From: Pseudomonadota bacterium
GTDB taxonomy: Bacteria > Pseudomonadota > Alphaproteobacteria > Rhizobiales > Rhizobiaceae
Length of the DNA: 7,968 nucleotides
Assembly (NCBI GenBank): GCA_023390055.1
Contig: JAEWDP010000140.1
Coordinates: 1-7,968 of the forward strand
Direction: 5' to 3'
Positions 1-6,378 of this stretch are shown piece after piece; the stretch's first letter is position 1; every line of letters begins with the position of its first letter. The notes below the pieces were generated by a model. The model was not told where the DNA came from. It made no database searches and saw nothing but the letters and a program-made list of their open reading frames with translations. The position numbers and the translations under genes were made by a program.

Positions 1-2348
1 GCGAAGGCCCAGAACAGGTTCTGGCGAATATTTCTAATCGTCGCCTTGGATAGCGCAATGGCATTCGGCACGCCTTGCAGGCTTCCTGACATCAGGACCA
101 CGTCCGCAGCCTCCACGGCAATATCCGTCCCCGTGCCGATAGCAAGACCCACATCGGCTGCGGCCAGTGCTGGTGCATCATTGATGCCATCACCGACAAA
201 GGCAACCTTGCCATATTCCCTCCTGAGCCGACGGATTGCATCGACCTTACCGTCAGGCAGCACCTCAGCCACGATCTCGTCGATACCCAACTGCGCTGCG
301 ATGGCCCTGGCCGTGCGAGCATTGTCACCGGTTACCATTGCCACTTTCAGACCAAGAACGTGAATAGCCTCGATCGCGACAGGTGTCGTCTCCTTAATCG
401 GGTCCGCCACGGCAATAATTGCGGCCAGTTTGCCGTCAATCGACGCGTAGAGTGGAGACTTGCCTTCATTACCAAGTCGCTCGCCAACCGCCGCAAATGC
501 TGCAACATCAAGACCAAGACTGACCATATAGCGGTCTGCACCGATTTCGACGCGTTTGTTATCCGCAATGGCCGCAACGCCAAAGCCCGTTACGGATTCA
601 AAATCAGACACTGGCGGCAGCGAGATTCCTTCATTCCTGGCGGCTTCTACAATCGCATGGGCGATCGGGTGCTCCGATCTGGCTTCGACTGCCGCGACAA
701 GACCCAATACAAATTCTCGAGTAAAGCCGGCAGCGAGTTCGAAATCGGTTAAGGTCGGTCTGCCCTCGGTAAGGGTCCCGGTCTTGTCAATGGCCACGAC
801 TTTGGCATCCTTGAGCAGTTGCAGCGCTTCACCCTTGCGGAAAAGAACACCCAGCTCGGCACCTCGACCGGTACCGACCATAATCGAGGTCGGTGTCGCG
901 AGACCCATCGCACACGGGCACGCGATGATCAAAACAGCAACCGCATTGACAAGTGCAAAGGTCAGCGCCGGCGATGGCCCGAAATAGAGCCAGGTGAAGA
1001 AGGTAAGGACGGCGACGGCAAAGACCGCAGGCACAAAATACATCGTTACCTTGTCTACCAGTGCCTGGATTGGAAGCTTCGACCCTTGTGCTTCCTCAAC
1101 CATGCGGATGATTTGCGACAGCACCGTCCTGCTACCGACCGCCGTTGCACGAAAGACAAATGCTCCCTTCTGGTTGATGGTACCTCCGACAACTTCGCTT
1201 CCCATTGATTTAGATACTGGAACCGGCTCACCCGTGATCATGGATTCGTCGACATAACTTTCGCCTTCAACGACCTCGCCGTCGACAGGAACCCGCTCAC
1301 CGGGGCGAACCTCGACGATGTCTCCCGTCGATACAGACGCAATCGGGAGTTCGATCATCTTCCCGTGGCGACGCACCCGTGCCACCTTGGTCTGCAATTT
1401 GACCAGCCGTTTAATTGCATCCGACGTGCGCCCCTTCGCCCGGACCTCAAGCAGCCGGCCAAGCAAGATCAGCGTCACAATCACCGCCGCAGCTTCATAA
1501 TAGACATTGATAGTTCCGGATGGGAGAAGGCCTGGCGCAAAAGTGGCCACCAGCGAATAGCCGTAAGCCGCAAGCGAACCAACAGCGACCAGCGAATTCA
1601 TGTCCGGCGCAAGGCGCCAGAGCGCCGGCAGCCCCTTCTGGTAGAACCGCATGCCTGGGACAAACAGCACCAGCGTCGTAAGCGCGAACTGGATATACCA
1701 ACTGTTCTGCATTCCGATGGTCGCGTCGATAAGACCGTGGACGCTGGGGATCAGGTGGGATCCCATCTCCATGAGGAAGACAGGCATTGTCAGCACCGCA
1801 GCCACGGTGACATCACGGGTGAGCGCAACCCGTTCGACTTCCTTCTTCTCAGAACGGTCATCCATCTCGAACTGGGAATTTTCGGCAGTTTCAATCACTG
1901 TGGCGTCGTATCCGGCAGAGCCGATTGCAGCCACCACCACGGCTGCATCAACCGCCCCATGGATAGTCGCTTTTTCCGTTGCCAGGTTCACGACTGCATC
2001 CGTAATGCCCGGCACCGCTTTGAGGGCTTTTTCAACGCGGCCGACGCAGGACGCACAGGTCATGCCGTCAATTCCAATTTCAAGAAGGGGGGCCGCCGGA
2101 GTGGCGAACCCTTTTGAGACAACATAGCCCACATCTTCTATGGCTTTGACCAGGGCCCCGCGTTCCAGTGCGGAGCTTGCGCTGATACGCGCCTGTTCGG
2201 TCGCCAAATTGACTGCTGCGTCCAAAACCCCAGGAACAGACTTGAGCGCGCGCTCGACACGACCAACACACGACGTGCAGCTCATTCCCTCGATTGGGAG
2301 GAAAATAACCCTATCCTTTTCACCCAAGGATCGAACAGATCCGTTCAT
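1..2348 (-). CDS. copA: Cu(+)-exporting P1B-type ATPase with two HMA domains, partial
   Basis: The product should pump Cu(I) (possibly also Ag(I)) out of the cytoplasm across the inner membrane at the cost of ATP. Reading from 2348 gives 782 codons with no stop or frameshift seen before the window edge. Visible in order: HMA domain 1 with GMSCTSC (C24, C27), HMA domain 2 with GMTCASC (C98, C101), four hydrophobic segments at roughly residues 150-290, the actuator TGE loop (T372-E374), the transmembrane metal site CPC (477-479), phosphorylation motif DKTGT (D521), the nucleotide-domain SEHP motif (H560-P561) and the hinge GDGINDAP (719-726). CPC with CxxC HMA domains is typical of copper pumps. 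The end after ...RQNLFWAF lacks the last membrane helices, about 50 residues by comparison with the family, because the window stops. The start at 2348 is chosen for a GGAGG at 2358-2354; an in-frame ATG at 2375 has no ribosome site and lies almost at the predicted transcription start. Copper specificity is inferred, since the TM7/TM8 metal residues are outside the window. Confidence 0.94.
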   Translation of the reverse strand, partial: MNGSVRSLGEKDRVIFLPIEGMSCTSCVGRVERALKSVPGVLDAAVNLATEQARISASSALERGALVKAIEDVGYVVSKGFATPAAPLLEIGIDGMTCASCVGRVEKALKAVPGITDAVVNLATEKATIHGAVDAAVVVAAIGSAGYDATVIETAENSQFEMDDRSEKKEVERVALTRDVTVAAVLTMPVFLMEMGSHLIPSVHGLIDATIGMQNSWYIQFALTTLVLFVPGMRFYQKGLPALWRLAPDMNSLVAVGSLAAYGYSLVATFAPGLLPSGTINVYYEAAAVIVTLILLGRLLEVRAKGRTSDAIKRLVKLQTKVARVRRHGKMIELPIASVSTGDIVEVRPGERVPVDGEVVEGESYVDESMITGEPVPVSKSMGSEVVGGTINQKGAFVFRATAVGSRTVLSQIIRMVEEAQGSKLPIQALVDKVTMYFVPAVFAVAVLTFFTWLYFGPSPALTFALVNAVAVLIIACPCAMGLATPTSIMVGTGRGAELGVLFRKGEALQLLKDAKVVAIDKTGTLTEGRPTLTDFELAAGFTREFVLGLVAAVEARSEHPIAHAIVEAARNEGISLPPVSDFESVTGFGVAAIADNKRVEIGADRYMVSLGLDVAAFAAVGERLGNEGKSPLYASIDGKLAAIIAVADPIKETTPVAIEAIHVLGLKVAMVTGDNARTARAIAAQLGIDEIVAEVLPDGKVDAIRRLRREYGKVAFVGDGINDAPALAAADVGLAIGTGTDIAVEAADVVLMSGSLQGVPNAIALSKATIRNIRQNLFWAF

Positions 2349-2385
2349 AGCTCCCTCCAGTCTGCGAATACTCATGTAAGACGAG

Positions 2386-2416
2386 CTTATGCACCTTCCA
2401 ACGATGGGAAGGTCAA
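2386..2416 (-). promoter_or_regulatory. CueR-type copper-responsive promoter of copA
   Basis: On the minus strand a -35 box TTGACC (2416-2411) and a -10 box CATAAG (2391-2386) are separated by 19 bp. The overlong spacer carries a perfect dyad, ACCTTCC-N7-GGAAGGT (2393-2413). Established knowledge: MerR-family activators such as CueR bind such dyads and untwist a 19-bp spacer so RNA polymerase can use it, and the E. coli copA promoter has the same TTGACC start, the same 7-bp arms and a 7-bp centre. Transcription would start near 2379, giving a leader of about 30 nt before the copA start at 2348. No cueR gene is in the window, so the regulator must be encoded elsewhere, perhaps beyond the left edge. 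Confidence 0.85.
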
Positions 2417-2813
2417 CTGGTAGTTTTCCTATTCTGCAGCAGACCGTCAGATGGGGTGTAAGGCTGCCTTACCTTGTTCTCCTGGCGCAGGGACATGTAG
2501 TGAACAATCAAGATCGACGTTCGAGAGATATTCATTGCCTGCAATCAGAGCTTCTGATTCCAGCTCCATCCAATGATCATCTGACGCGTTAGTGCGCCGG
2601 CGGACTGTGCCCGCTTCCTTATAATCTGAGCCTGGAACAACGCTTAACCTTCAGCCGAGGAGGACGGTCCATCGGTTCCATCAAGCACCGGCAGATCTGA
2701 AGGGCCCCAAGGCGAAACCGCCATGGCTGAAAGAAGCCCTGCAGCCAACCTCAATTTTAACCCCTCATATAAATCATTGATTTGCGGATTGCAGTTGTCC
2801 TACACCATAAAAT
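2417..2813. other. Divergent intergenic region without a convincing gene
   Basis: This 397-bp stretch separates the copA promoter from the SulP permease gene. Both strands hold only short open frames without a ribosome site or recognisable motif, for example a 67-codon plus frame starting at 2389 that overlaps the CueR box. The last 60 bp before 2814 are AT-rich, with TATAAA at 2768-2773 as a possible -10 box, but no good -35 lies 16-18 bp upstream. The permease promoter must be somewhere here and is not located with confidence. Confidence 0.6.
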
Positions 2814-4079
2814 ATGCGCCAGCCCAAGATCCTCACCACACTTCGCACCTATAACAGCTCGCAATTTCTCTCTGATCTCTTCGCGGGGGCTACCGTAGCA
2901 ATGGTCGCCCTGCCCTTGAGCCTTGCTATCGCGATTGCCTCGGGCGCGACGCCAGAGAAAGGGCTCGTCACCGCGATCGTCGCCGGTTTCCTGATCTCGC
3001 TGCTTGGAGGCAGCAGAGTGCAGATCGGGGGACCTACAGGAGCATTCATCGTCGTCGTTTTTGGTGTCATTGCCGAACACGGCTACGACGGCCTGGTACT
3101 GGCCACGCTGATGGCTGGAATAATCTTGCTAGTGGCGGGGTATTTTCGGGCAGGCCGGCTGATTTCCTATGTTCCAGAAGCCGTGGTCAATGGATTCACG
3201 ATCGGCATCGCGATCGTCATCGCCACCAGCCAGCTACCTGATTTCTTTGGGCTGTCCATTGCCCATATCCCCGCTGATTTCGTCGAGAAACTGCCCGTTC
3301 TTTGGGAGGCGCGCGGAACCTTTAACAGCGCTGCGTTCCTCATTGCGATTCTCGCTCTGGCATTGATCATTGCATTGCGCCGTATCGCACCACGTATCCC
3401 TGGCCTGATCGTGGCCGTTGCCGTCGCATCCGTAATCGTGGTTGTTGCCGGATTGTCAGTCGACACGCTGAATTCACGTTTCGGCGCCTTGCCCAGTTAT
3501 CTCCCCTGGCCGCAATTGCCCGACCTCAGCCTGGAACGCGTACTGGACCTCGTTCCATCCGCTCTCGTCATTGCCTTTCTTGCAGGTGTTGAATCCCTGC
3601 TTTCGGCAATGGTCGCTGACAGAATGATCGATGGGCAGTATCGTCCCAATGCCGAGCTCCTCGCGCAAGGAGCTGCCAATATCGGCTCTGCCCTCTTCAC
3701 CGGCCTTCCGGCAACAGGTGCGATAGCGCGCACCGCAACCAATGTGCGGGCCGGCGGCAAGACGCCGGTCGCCGGGCTCGTTCATGCCACGGTCATCCTT
3801 CTGGTAATGCTGGTCGCAGCACCCCTCGCAGGATACCTCGCCATGCCGGCTCTCGCGGCATTGTTGATGATCACGGCCTGGAACATGAGCGAACCACACA
3901 AATGGGCCGGTTATGCGCGCGGCAGGCCTAGCGACAGGTTCCTGCTTCTGCTGACCCTCATCCTTACCGTCGTGATTGACCTGACAGTAGCAATTGGCGT
4001 TGGCGTCATCATTGGACTTGCGCTGCGTCTCAGCCGGCGAAAATCGATCCATAGTGACTGGACACCCCCGGAGCGGTAG
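2814..4079 (+). CDS. SulP-family inorganic anion permease lacking a STAS domain
   Basis: An inner-membrane transporter of the SulP/SLC26 family, whose members move sulfate, bicarbonate or other small anions. The substrate cannot be read from the sequence. The 421 residues are almost wholly hydrophobic segments. Family signatures are the N-terminal half-helix region DLFAGATVAMVALPLSLA (about 21-38), GGPTGAF (72-78), AGVESLLSAMVADRM (257-271, with E260), the loop GLPATGAIARTATNVRAGG (297-315) and DLTVAIGVGV (389-398). The protein ends in a basic tail, LRLSRRKSIHSDW, just where a cytoplasmic STAS domain normally follows, so it is about 100-150 residues shorter than common members. No STAS-like sequence was found in any frame downstream. 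The ATG at 2814 is the first possible start because an in-frame TAA lies at 2808-2810. There is no clear Shine-Dalgarno sequence, so translation may be weak or leaderless. It is divergent from copA; a functional link is not evident. Confidence 0.88.
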   Translation: MRQPKILTTLRTYNSSQFLSDLFAGATVAMVALPLSLAIAIASGATPEKGLVTAIVAGFLISLLGGSRVQIGGPTGAFIVVVFGVIAEHGYDGLVLATLMAGIILLVAGYFRAGRLISYVPEAVVNGFTIGIAIVIATSQLPDFFGLSIAHIPADFVEKLPVLWEARGTFNSAAFLIAILALALIIALRRIAPRIPGLIVAVAVASVIVVVAGLSVDTLNSRFGALPSYLPWPQLPDLSLERVLDLVPSALVIAFLAGVESLLSAMVADRMIDGQYRPNAELLAQGAANIGSALFTGLPATGAIARTATNVRAGGKTPVAGLVHATVILLVMLVAAPLAGYLAMPALAALLMITAWNMSEPHKWAGYARGRPSDRFLLLLTLILTVVIDLTVAIGVGVIIGLALRLSRRKSIHSDWTPPER

Positions 4080-4209
4080 ATCCGCATCGCACTATAACTT
4101 CGGAGACATGCCCGCAGAATATTTCACGTATTGGGTAAAATCTCACCCTCACCGGGAACCGGCCACACCAGTATTGCGCGTGACCGGCGATTTTGCGAAG
4201 AAGGCTGGA

Positions 4210-4228
4210 GTGCCGGTAAAACCGGCAC
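4210..4228. repeat. Perfect 8-bp inverted repeat with 3-nt loop
   Basis: GTGCCGGT (4210-4217), AAA, ACCGGCAC (4221-4228) form a strong hairpin 131 nt after the permease stop. No T-run follows, so it is not a terminator by itself. Its right arm shares bases 4224-4228 with the left arm of the next hairpin, so the two cannot form at once. Confidence 0.8.
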
Positions 4229-4252
4229 CCCAAGCGAAATGGTGCCCTTTTT
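4224..4252 (+). terminator. Possible Rho-independent terminator after the permease gene
   Basis: GGCACC (4224-4229) pairs with GGTGCC (4241-4246) across an 11-nt loop and is followed by CTTTTT (4247-4252). The orientation suits transcripts coming from the SulP gene, which ends 145 nt upstream. The stem is only 6 bp and the loop is long, so strength is uncertain. It overlaps the 4210-4228 hairpin, which would act as a competing structure. Confidence 0.45.
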
Positions 4253-4380
4253 GCGTCTTCAACTGCCAACGCAGCCACCCAACGGTGATTGGCACCCCAC
4301 TATCTTCTTGCGTGCCGTACACTGCATTCACACACGGCCCGCAGACCAACCCCTTGTCCATGGCCAGCGCCGTCACAGAC

Positions 4381-4396
4381 GGTTATGCGAATAACC
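4381..4396. repeat. Perfect dyad GGTTAT-N4-ATAACC
   Basis: The arms GGTTAT (4381-4386) and ATAACC (4391-4396) flank GCGA. With the palindrome at 4411-4422 it lies 135-175 bp before the start of the paired unknown genes, in a position where an operator could sit. No known regulator motif is recognised; it may be chance. Confidence 0.35.
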
Positions 4397-4410
4397 CGAT
4401 CCAGGAATGC

Positions 4411-4422
4411 TGAAAATTTTCA
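4411..4422. repeat. Perfect 12-bp palindrome
   Basis: TGAAAATTTTCA is its own reverse complement. It lies in an AT-rich pocket upstream of the paired unknown genes. It could be an operator half or full site or a bent promoter element. No matching regulator is identified. Confidence 0.35.
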
Positions 4423-4556
4423 CAACCGGTCAACATCAGATCTTTACAGTTCGACATATCGGCCGTCCTGCTCCACAGCACGGCGTTCCGCAACGGCTTC
4501 GGCGATTGGTCAGAGGATGACTGCGCAACTCAAAATGATGTGCTGAAAGAGACGAC

Positions 4557-5177
4557 ATGACGACCACCAGACTAGCCGGCAGCCTGCTGCTAATCCATTC
4601 CCACTACGGTGAGCCGCCGGATCTGTTTTCTCTGGCGCTTAAGCGCAATGATGCCCTGATTGTGCGCGAGCGCGACTTGATACCCGCACACATAGAACAG
4701 GCCCGTGGCATCATCACCACCAGCCATCTCGACCAGCATGGATTTTTTGCATACCGTCAGCAACTCTTCGATTTCATGGCGCGTGGCGGACGCTGGTTTT
4801 TCAATGGGCATATTCTGCGTCCATTTCTGCCAGGACTGGTAAACTATATTGCGATCCCGAAAGCGCGGCGCGCCGATCTGGTACTGACAAGGCTCAATGA
4901 GCACCCGATCTTTGAAGGTATCGACCAGACCTGCTTTGAGGAGAACCGGGGCGTGGCGGGTTTCTACGGACGTGGGCACAATCCCCTGCCGCCTGGAGCA
5001 CTGGCCGTCAACGGCATTGGCCAACTCAAGCAACCGATCGACTGGGACTGGACCTTGCCAGGTGCGGGAAGGATGTTTTCCCATGCCGGCAACGACATCG
5101 GCGTCATAAACGGTCCAAACCCTAATCATGCCCTCATCGCACCTCGCATCATCGCCTGGACAATGGGAGAAATTTGA
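4557..5177 (+). CDS. Uncharacterised protein, GATase1/ThuA-like fold suspected (first of a pair)
   Basis: I do not recognise a characterised family. The 206-residue soluble protein has no signal peptide or membrane segment. It starts with a hydrophobic strand and LLLIHSHYG (10-18), then a strand-helix-strand unit ARGIITTSHLDQ (49-60) to FMARGGRWFFNGH (73-85), the layout seen in class-I glutamine amidotransferase-like and ThuA-like alpha/beta domains. The position after the GG-strand, where such enzymes carry a nucleophilic Cys, reads NGH, so amidotransferase activity is unlikely. Later landmarks are FLPG (90-93), EHPIFEG (115-121), GFYGRGHNPLPPGA (135-148) and GAGRMFSHAGND (169-180), with several His residues and Asp/Asn that could bind a ligand or metal. 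Several of these landmarks recur in the next gene at matching places. The ATG at 4557 has only a weak GAAAGAG ribosome site (from 4545), but the frame is coherent and the downstream gene overlaps its stop by one base, which supports a real operon. Confidence 0.8.
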   Translation: MTTTRLAGSLLLIHSHYGEPPDLFSLALKRNDALIVRERDLIPAHIEQARGIITTSHLDQHGFFAYRQQLFDFMARGGRWFFNGHILRPFLPGLVNYIAIPKARRADLVLTRLNEHPIFEGIDQTCFEENRGVAGFYGRGHNPLPPGALAVNGIGQLKQPIDWDWTLPGAGRMFSHAGNDIGVINGPNPNHALIAPRIIAWTMGEI

Positions 5178-5800
5178 TGGGCATCGTCGCAGTTCATCCT
5201 GGAACCTATTACCATATCGAAAGTCTGGAGACGCCGCGTTACGGGCAATACTTCGACAGGCTGGTACGCCCGGAAGACCTTGGGAAGGTACAACTTGCAG
5301 ATTTCAACGTCGTCCTCATACCCTGCCGCACACCAGCCGATCGCATGGAACCACACAAGGAGCTCCTGCACGCCTACCTCGAACAGGGCGGCACTATCAT
5401 TGCCACTGGAGAAAGTGATTCACAGCTCTTCCTGCCAGGTATCGTCTTTACCCCTCAGCCGACCAATTTCTGGTGGTGGCTGACCCCTGGCGCCGACCTG
5501 GGTGTCCGTATTGCCAAGCCTGAACACAAACTCTTCAAACATCTTGAGCAGAAGGATATCACTTGGCATCTGCATGGGTTCTACGATGTACCCGAAGGTG
5601 CGGAAGTGCTTGTCGTCGACGAGGCAGGAAGGCCCATTCTCTACATTGACGATGTAACTACTGCCGGACGTATGATCATTACCAGCCTCGATCCCTTCTA
5701 TCACCATGGCAGTCACTTCATGCCCGCGACCACGCAATTTCTCGATGGTTTCCTGCCCTGGATGCGGAGCGAACTCGACAGGCCCAGGAAACAGTCGTGA
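5177..5800 (+). CDS. Uncharacterised protein, GATase1/ThuA-like fold suspected (second of a pair)
   Basis: This 207-residue soluble protein has unknown function. Its ATG overlaps the TGA of the preceding gene (TGATG at 5175-5179) and has GGAG at 5166-5169, 7 nt upstream, so the two are translationally coupled. A TTG three bases earlier is less likely. The protein opens with IVAVHPGTYYHIES (3-16). It then has FNVVLIPCRTPADR (43-56) and a helix to YLEQGGTIIATGES (67-80), the strand-helix-strand pattern of GATase1/ThuA-like domains. The only Cys there (C50) sits one strand too early for the usual nucleophile, whose place reads TGE. Shared landmarks with the upstream product are LEQGG/MARGG, FLPG (85-88 here, 90-93 there), EHxxF (116-120 / 115-119), GFYD (134-137) against GFYG, PEGA/PPGA, AGRM (163-166 / 170-173) and a terminal tryptophan near the C end. 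This indicates a diverged tandem duplication whose products may form a heterodimer. A Trp-rich stretch, FWWWL (98-102), is specific to this copy. Confidence 0.83.
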   Translation: MGIVAVHPGTYYHIESLETPRYGQYFDRLVRPEDLGKVQLADFNVVLIPCRTPADRMEPHKELLHAYLEQGGTIIATGESDSQLFLPGIVFTPQPTNFWWWLTPGADLGVRIAKPEHKLFKHLEQKDITWHLHGFYDVPEGAEVLVVDEAGRPILYIDDVTTAGRMIITSLDPFYHHGSHFMPATTQFLDGFLPWMRSELDRPRKQS

Positions 5801-5837
5801 CGGATCCGACAAGACGACCTTTAATCACGATCCAGAC

Positions 5838-5857
5838 CCCGGGCACCATTGCCCGGG
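5838..5857. terminator. Hairpin between convergent genes, possible bidirectional terminator
   Basis: CCCGGGCA (5838-5845) and TGCCCGGG (5850-5857) form a perfect 8-bp GC-rich stem with a 4-nt loop, in the 69-bp gap between the plus-strand pair and the minus-strand cupin gene. Neither side has a proper T-run, only AAAAT on the plus side, which reads ATTTT before the stem on the minus strand. The position argues for transcript ending or 3' protection, while the missing U-tract weakens an intrinsic-terminator call. Confidence 0.5.
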
Positions 5858-5869
5858 AAAATGCCTCGC

Positions 5870-6265
5870 TCAGCCCTGGTACTGATCATCAGTGACGTGC
5901 TCCATCCACTCAACGGCCTTTCCATCCTGGTACTCATGGATGGCGATGTGGGTCATGGCCGTGGTTGCGCACGCCCCGTGCCAATGCTTCTCACCGGGGG
6001 AGAACCATACAACATCCCCGGCCCGCACCTCTTCCACATTTCCCCCTGCACGCTGAACGAGACCGATACCATTTGTAATGATCAGCGCTTGTCCGATGGG
6101 ATGGGTATGCCACGCGGTCCGCGCTCCAGGTTCGAACGTCACACTGACCGCGGCTGAGCGGCGCACGTCACTGGCACCAAACAACGGATCGATACGGACC
6201 GTCCCGGTAAACCAGTCTGGAGGTCCTTTCGCCGGTGACTGGCTGCCAAGTCTGGTAATTTCCAT
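5870..6265 (-). CDS. Cupin-domain protein resembling (R)-hydroxynitrile lyase
   Basis: A single-domain cupin of 131 residues, cytoplasmic, with no signal peptide. Its length and many motifs match my recollection of the manganese-dependent cupin (R)-hydroxynitrile lyase of Granulicella tundricola (GtHNL): WFTGTVRIDPLF (18-29), FEPGARTAWHTHP (44-56), GDVVWFSPGEKHWHGA (83-98) and a C-terminal EWMEHVTDDQY (119-129). The metal ligands expected from that family are all present: H53, H55, Q59 and H94. H96 and H106 also line the barrel. Such enzymes reversibly split cyanohydrins into HCN and an aldehyde in vitro; the physiological substrate in most bacteria is unknown, so the lyase role here is inference. 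Residue 110 is His, where I recall Gln in GtHNL. The start at 6265 has GGAGG at 6278-6274, 8 nt upstream. It is convergent with the unknown pair, and the next gene upstream on the same strand is 113 bp away. Confidence 0.9.
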   Translation of the reverse strand: MEITRLGSQSPAKGPPDWFTGTVRIDPLFGASDVRRSAAVSVTFEPGARTAWHTHPIGQALIITNGIGLVQRAGGNVEEVRAGDVVWFSPGEKHWHGACATTAMTHIAIHEYQDGKAVEWMEHVTDDQYQG

Positions 6266-6378
6266 TTCGTCTTCCTCCGTGTATCAGTCTGTTGAGCACT
6301 CCCTCGAGACCCCCGGATACGGGCTCAAGCGAACATATCGGAAGCGACAATTAAATACTCACGGCGAAACAGGCAAAC

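Larger units (their letters stand above)
4080..4556. other. Gene-free stretch rich in inverted repeats
   Basis: The 477 bp between the SulP permease and the paired unknown genes contain several open frames on both strands, up to about 100 codons on plus from ATG 4109 and 75 on minus from a GTG at 4376. None has a ribosome site or a motif I recognise, and the plus and minus frames overlap each other. What the stretch does hold is a series of inverted repeats, listed separately: a tight hairpin at 4210-4228, an overlapping terminator-like hairpin at 4224-4252, and two short perfect dyads at 4381-4396 and 4411-4422. The promoter of the downstream gene pair should lie between about 4396 and 4540, but no clear -35/-10 was found. 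Confidence 0.55.

Noticed and set aside
1365..2117. A 250-codon open frame on the plus strand, and other long plus frames at 46-363, 360-752, 556-987, 819-1208 and 1651-2127
   Set aside because: All lie antisense within the coherent copA reading frame, have no ribosome site or motif, and show composition typical of reverse-strand shadows.
2389..2592. A 67-codon plus-strand open frame beginning inside the copA promoter
   Set aside because: It overlaps the CueR dyad, has no Shine-Dalgarno sequence and no recognisable motif.
2723..2857. A small open frame (MAERSPAAN...) running into the permease start
   Set aside because: No ribosome site and out of frame with the permease; a leader peptide cannot be supported.
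4080..4413. A possible detached STAS domain or small genes after the permease (plus frame from ATG 4109; minus frame 4149-4376 starting GTG)
   Set aside because: No frame shows STAS features, ribosome sites or a known motif, and the plus and minus frames mutually overlap. A short lineage-specific gene is not excluded.
4517..4546. A nine-codon frame MTAQLKMMC just before the first gene of the unknown pair
   Set aside because: The only purine-rich sequence touches the start codon and no regulatory residue pattern is present; too short to support.
4590..5129. A 179-codon minus-strand open frame antisense to the first gene of the unknown pair
   Set aside because: The plus-strand pair has coupled starts and shared landmarks, which marks it as the real coding strand; the minus frame has no motif.
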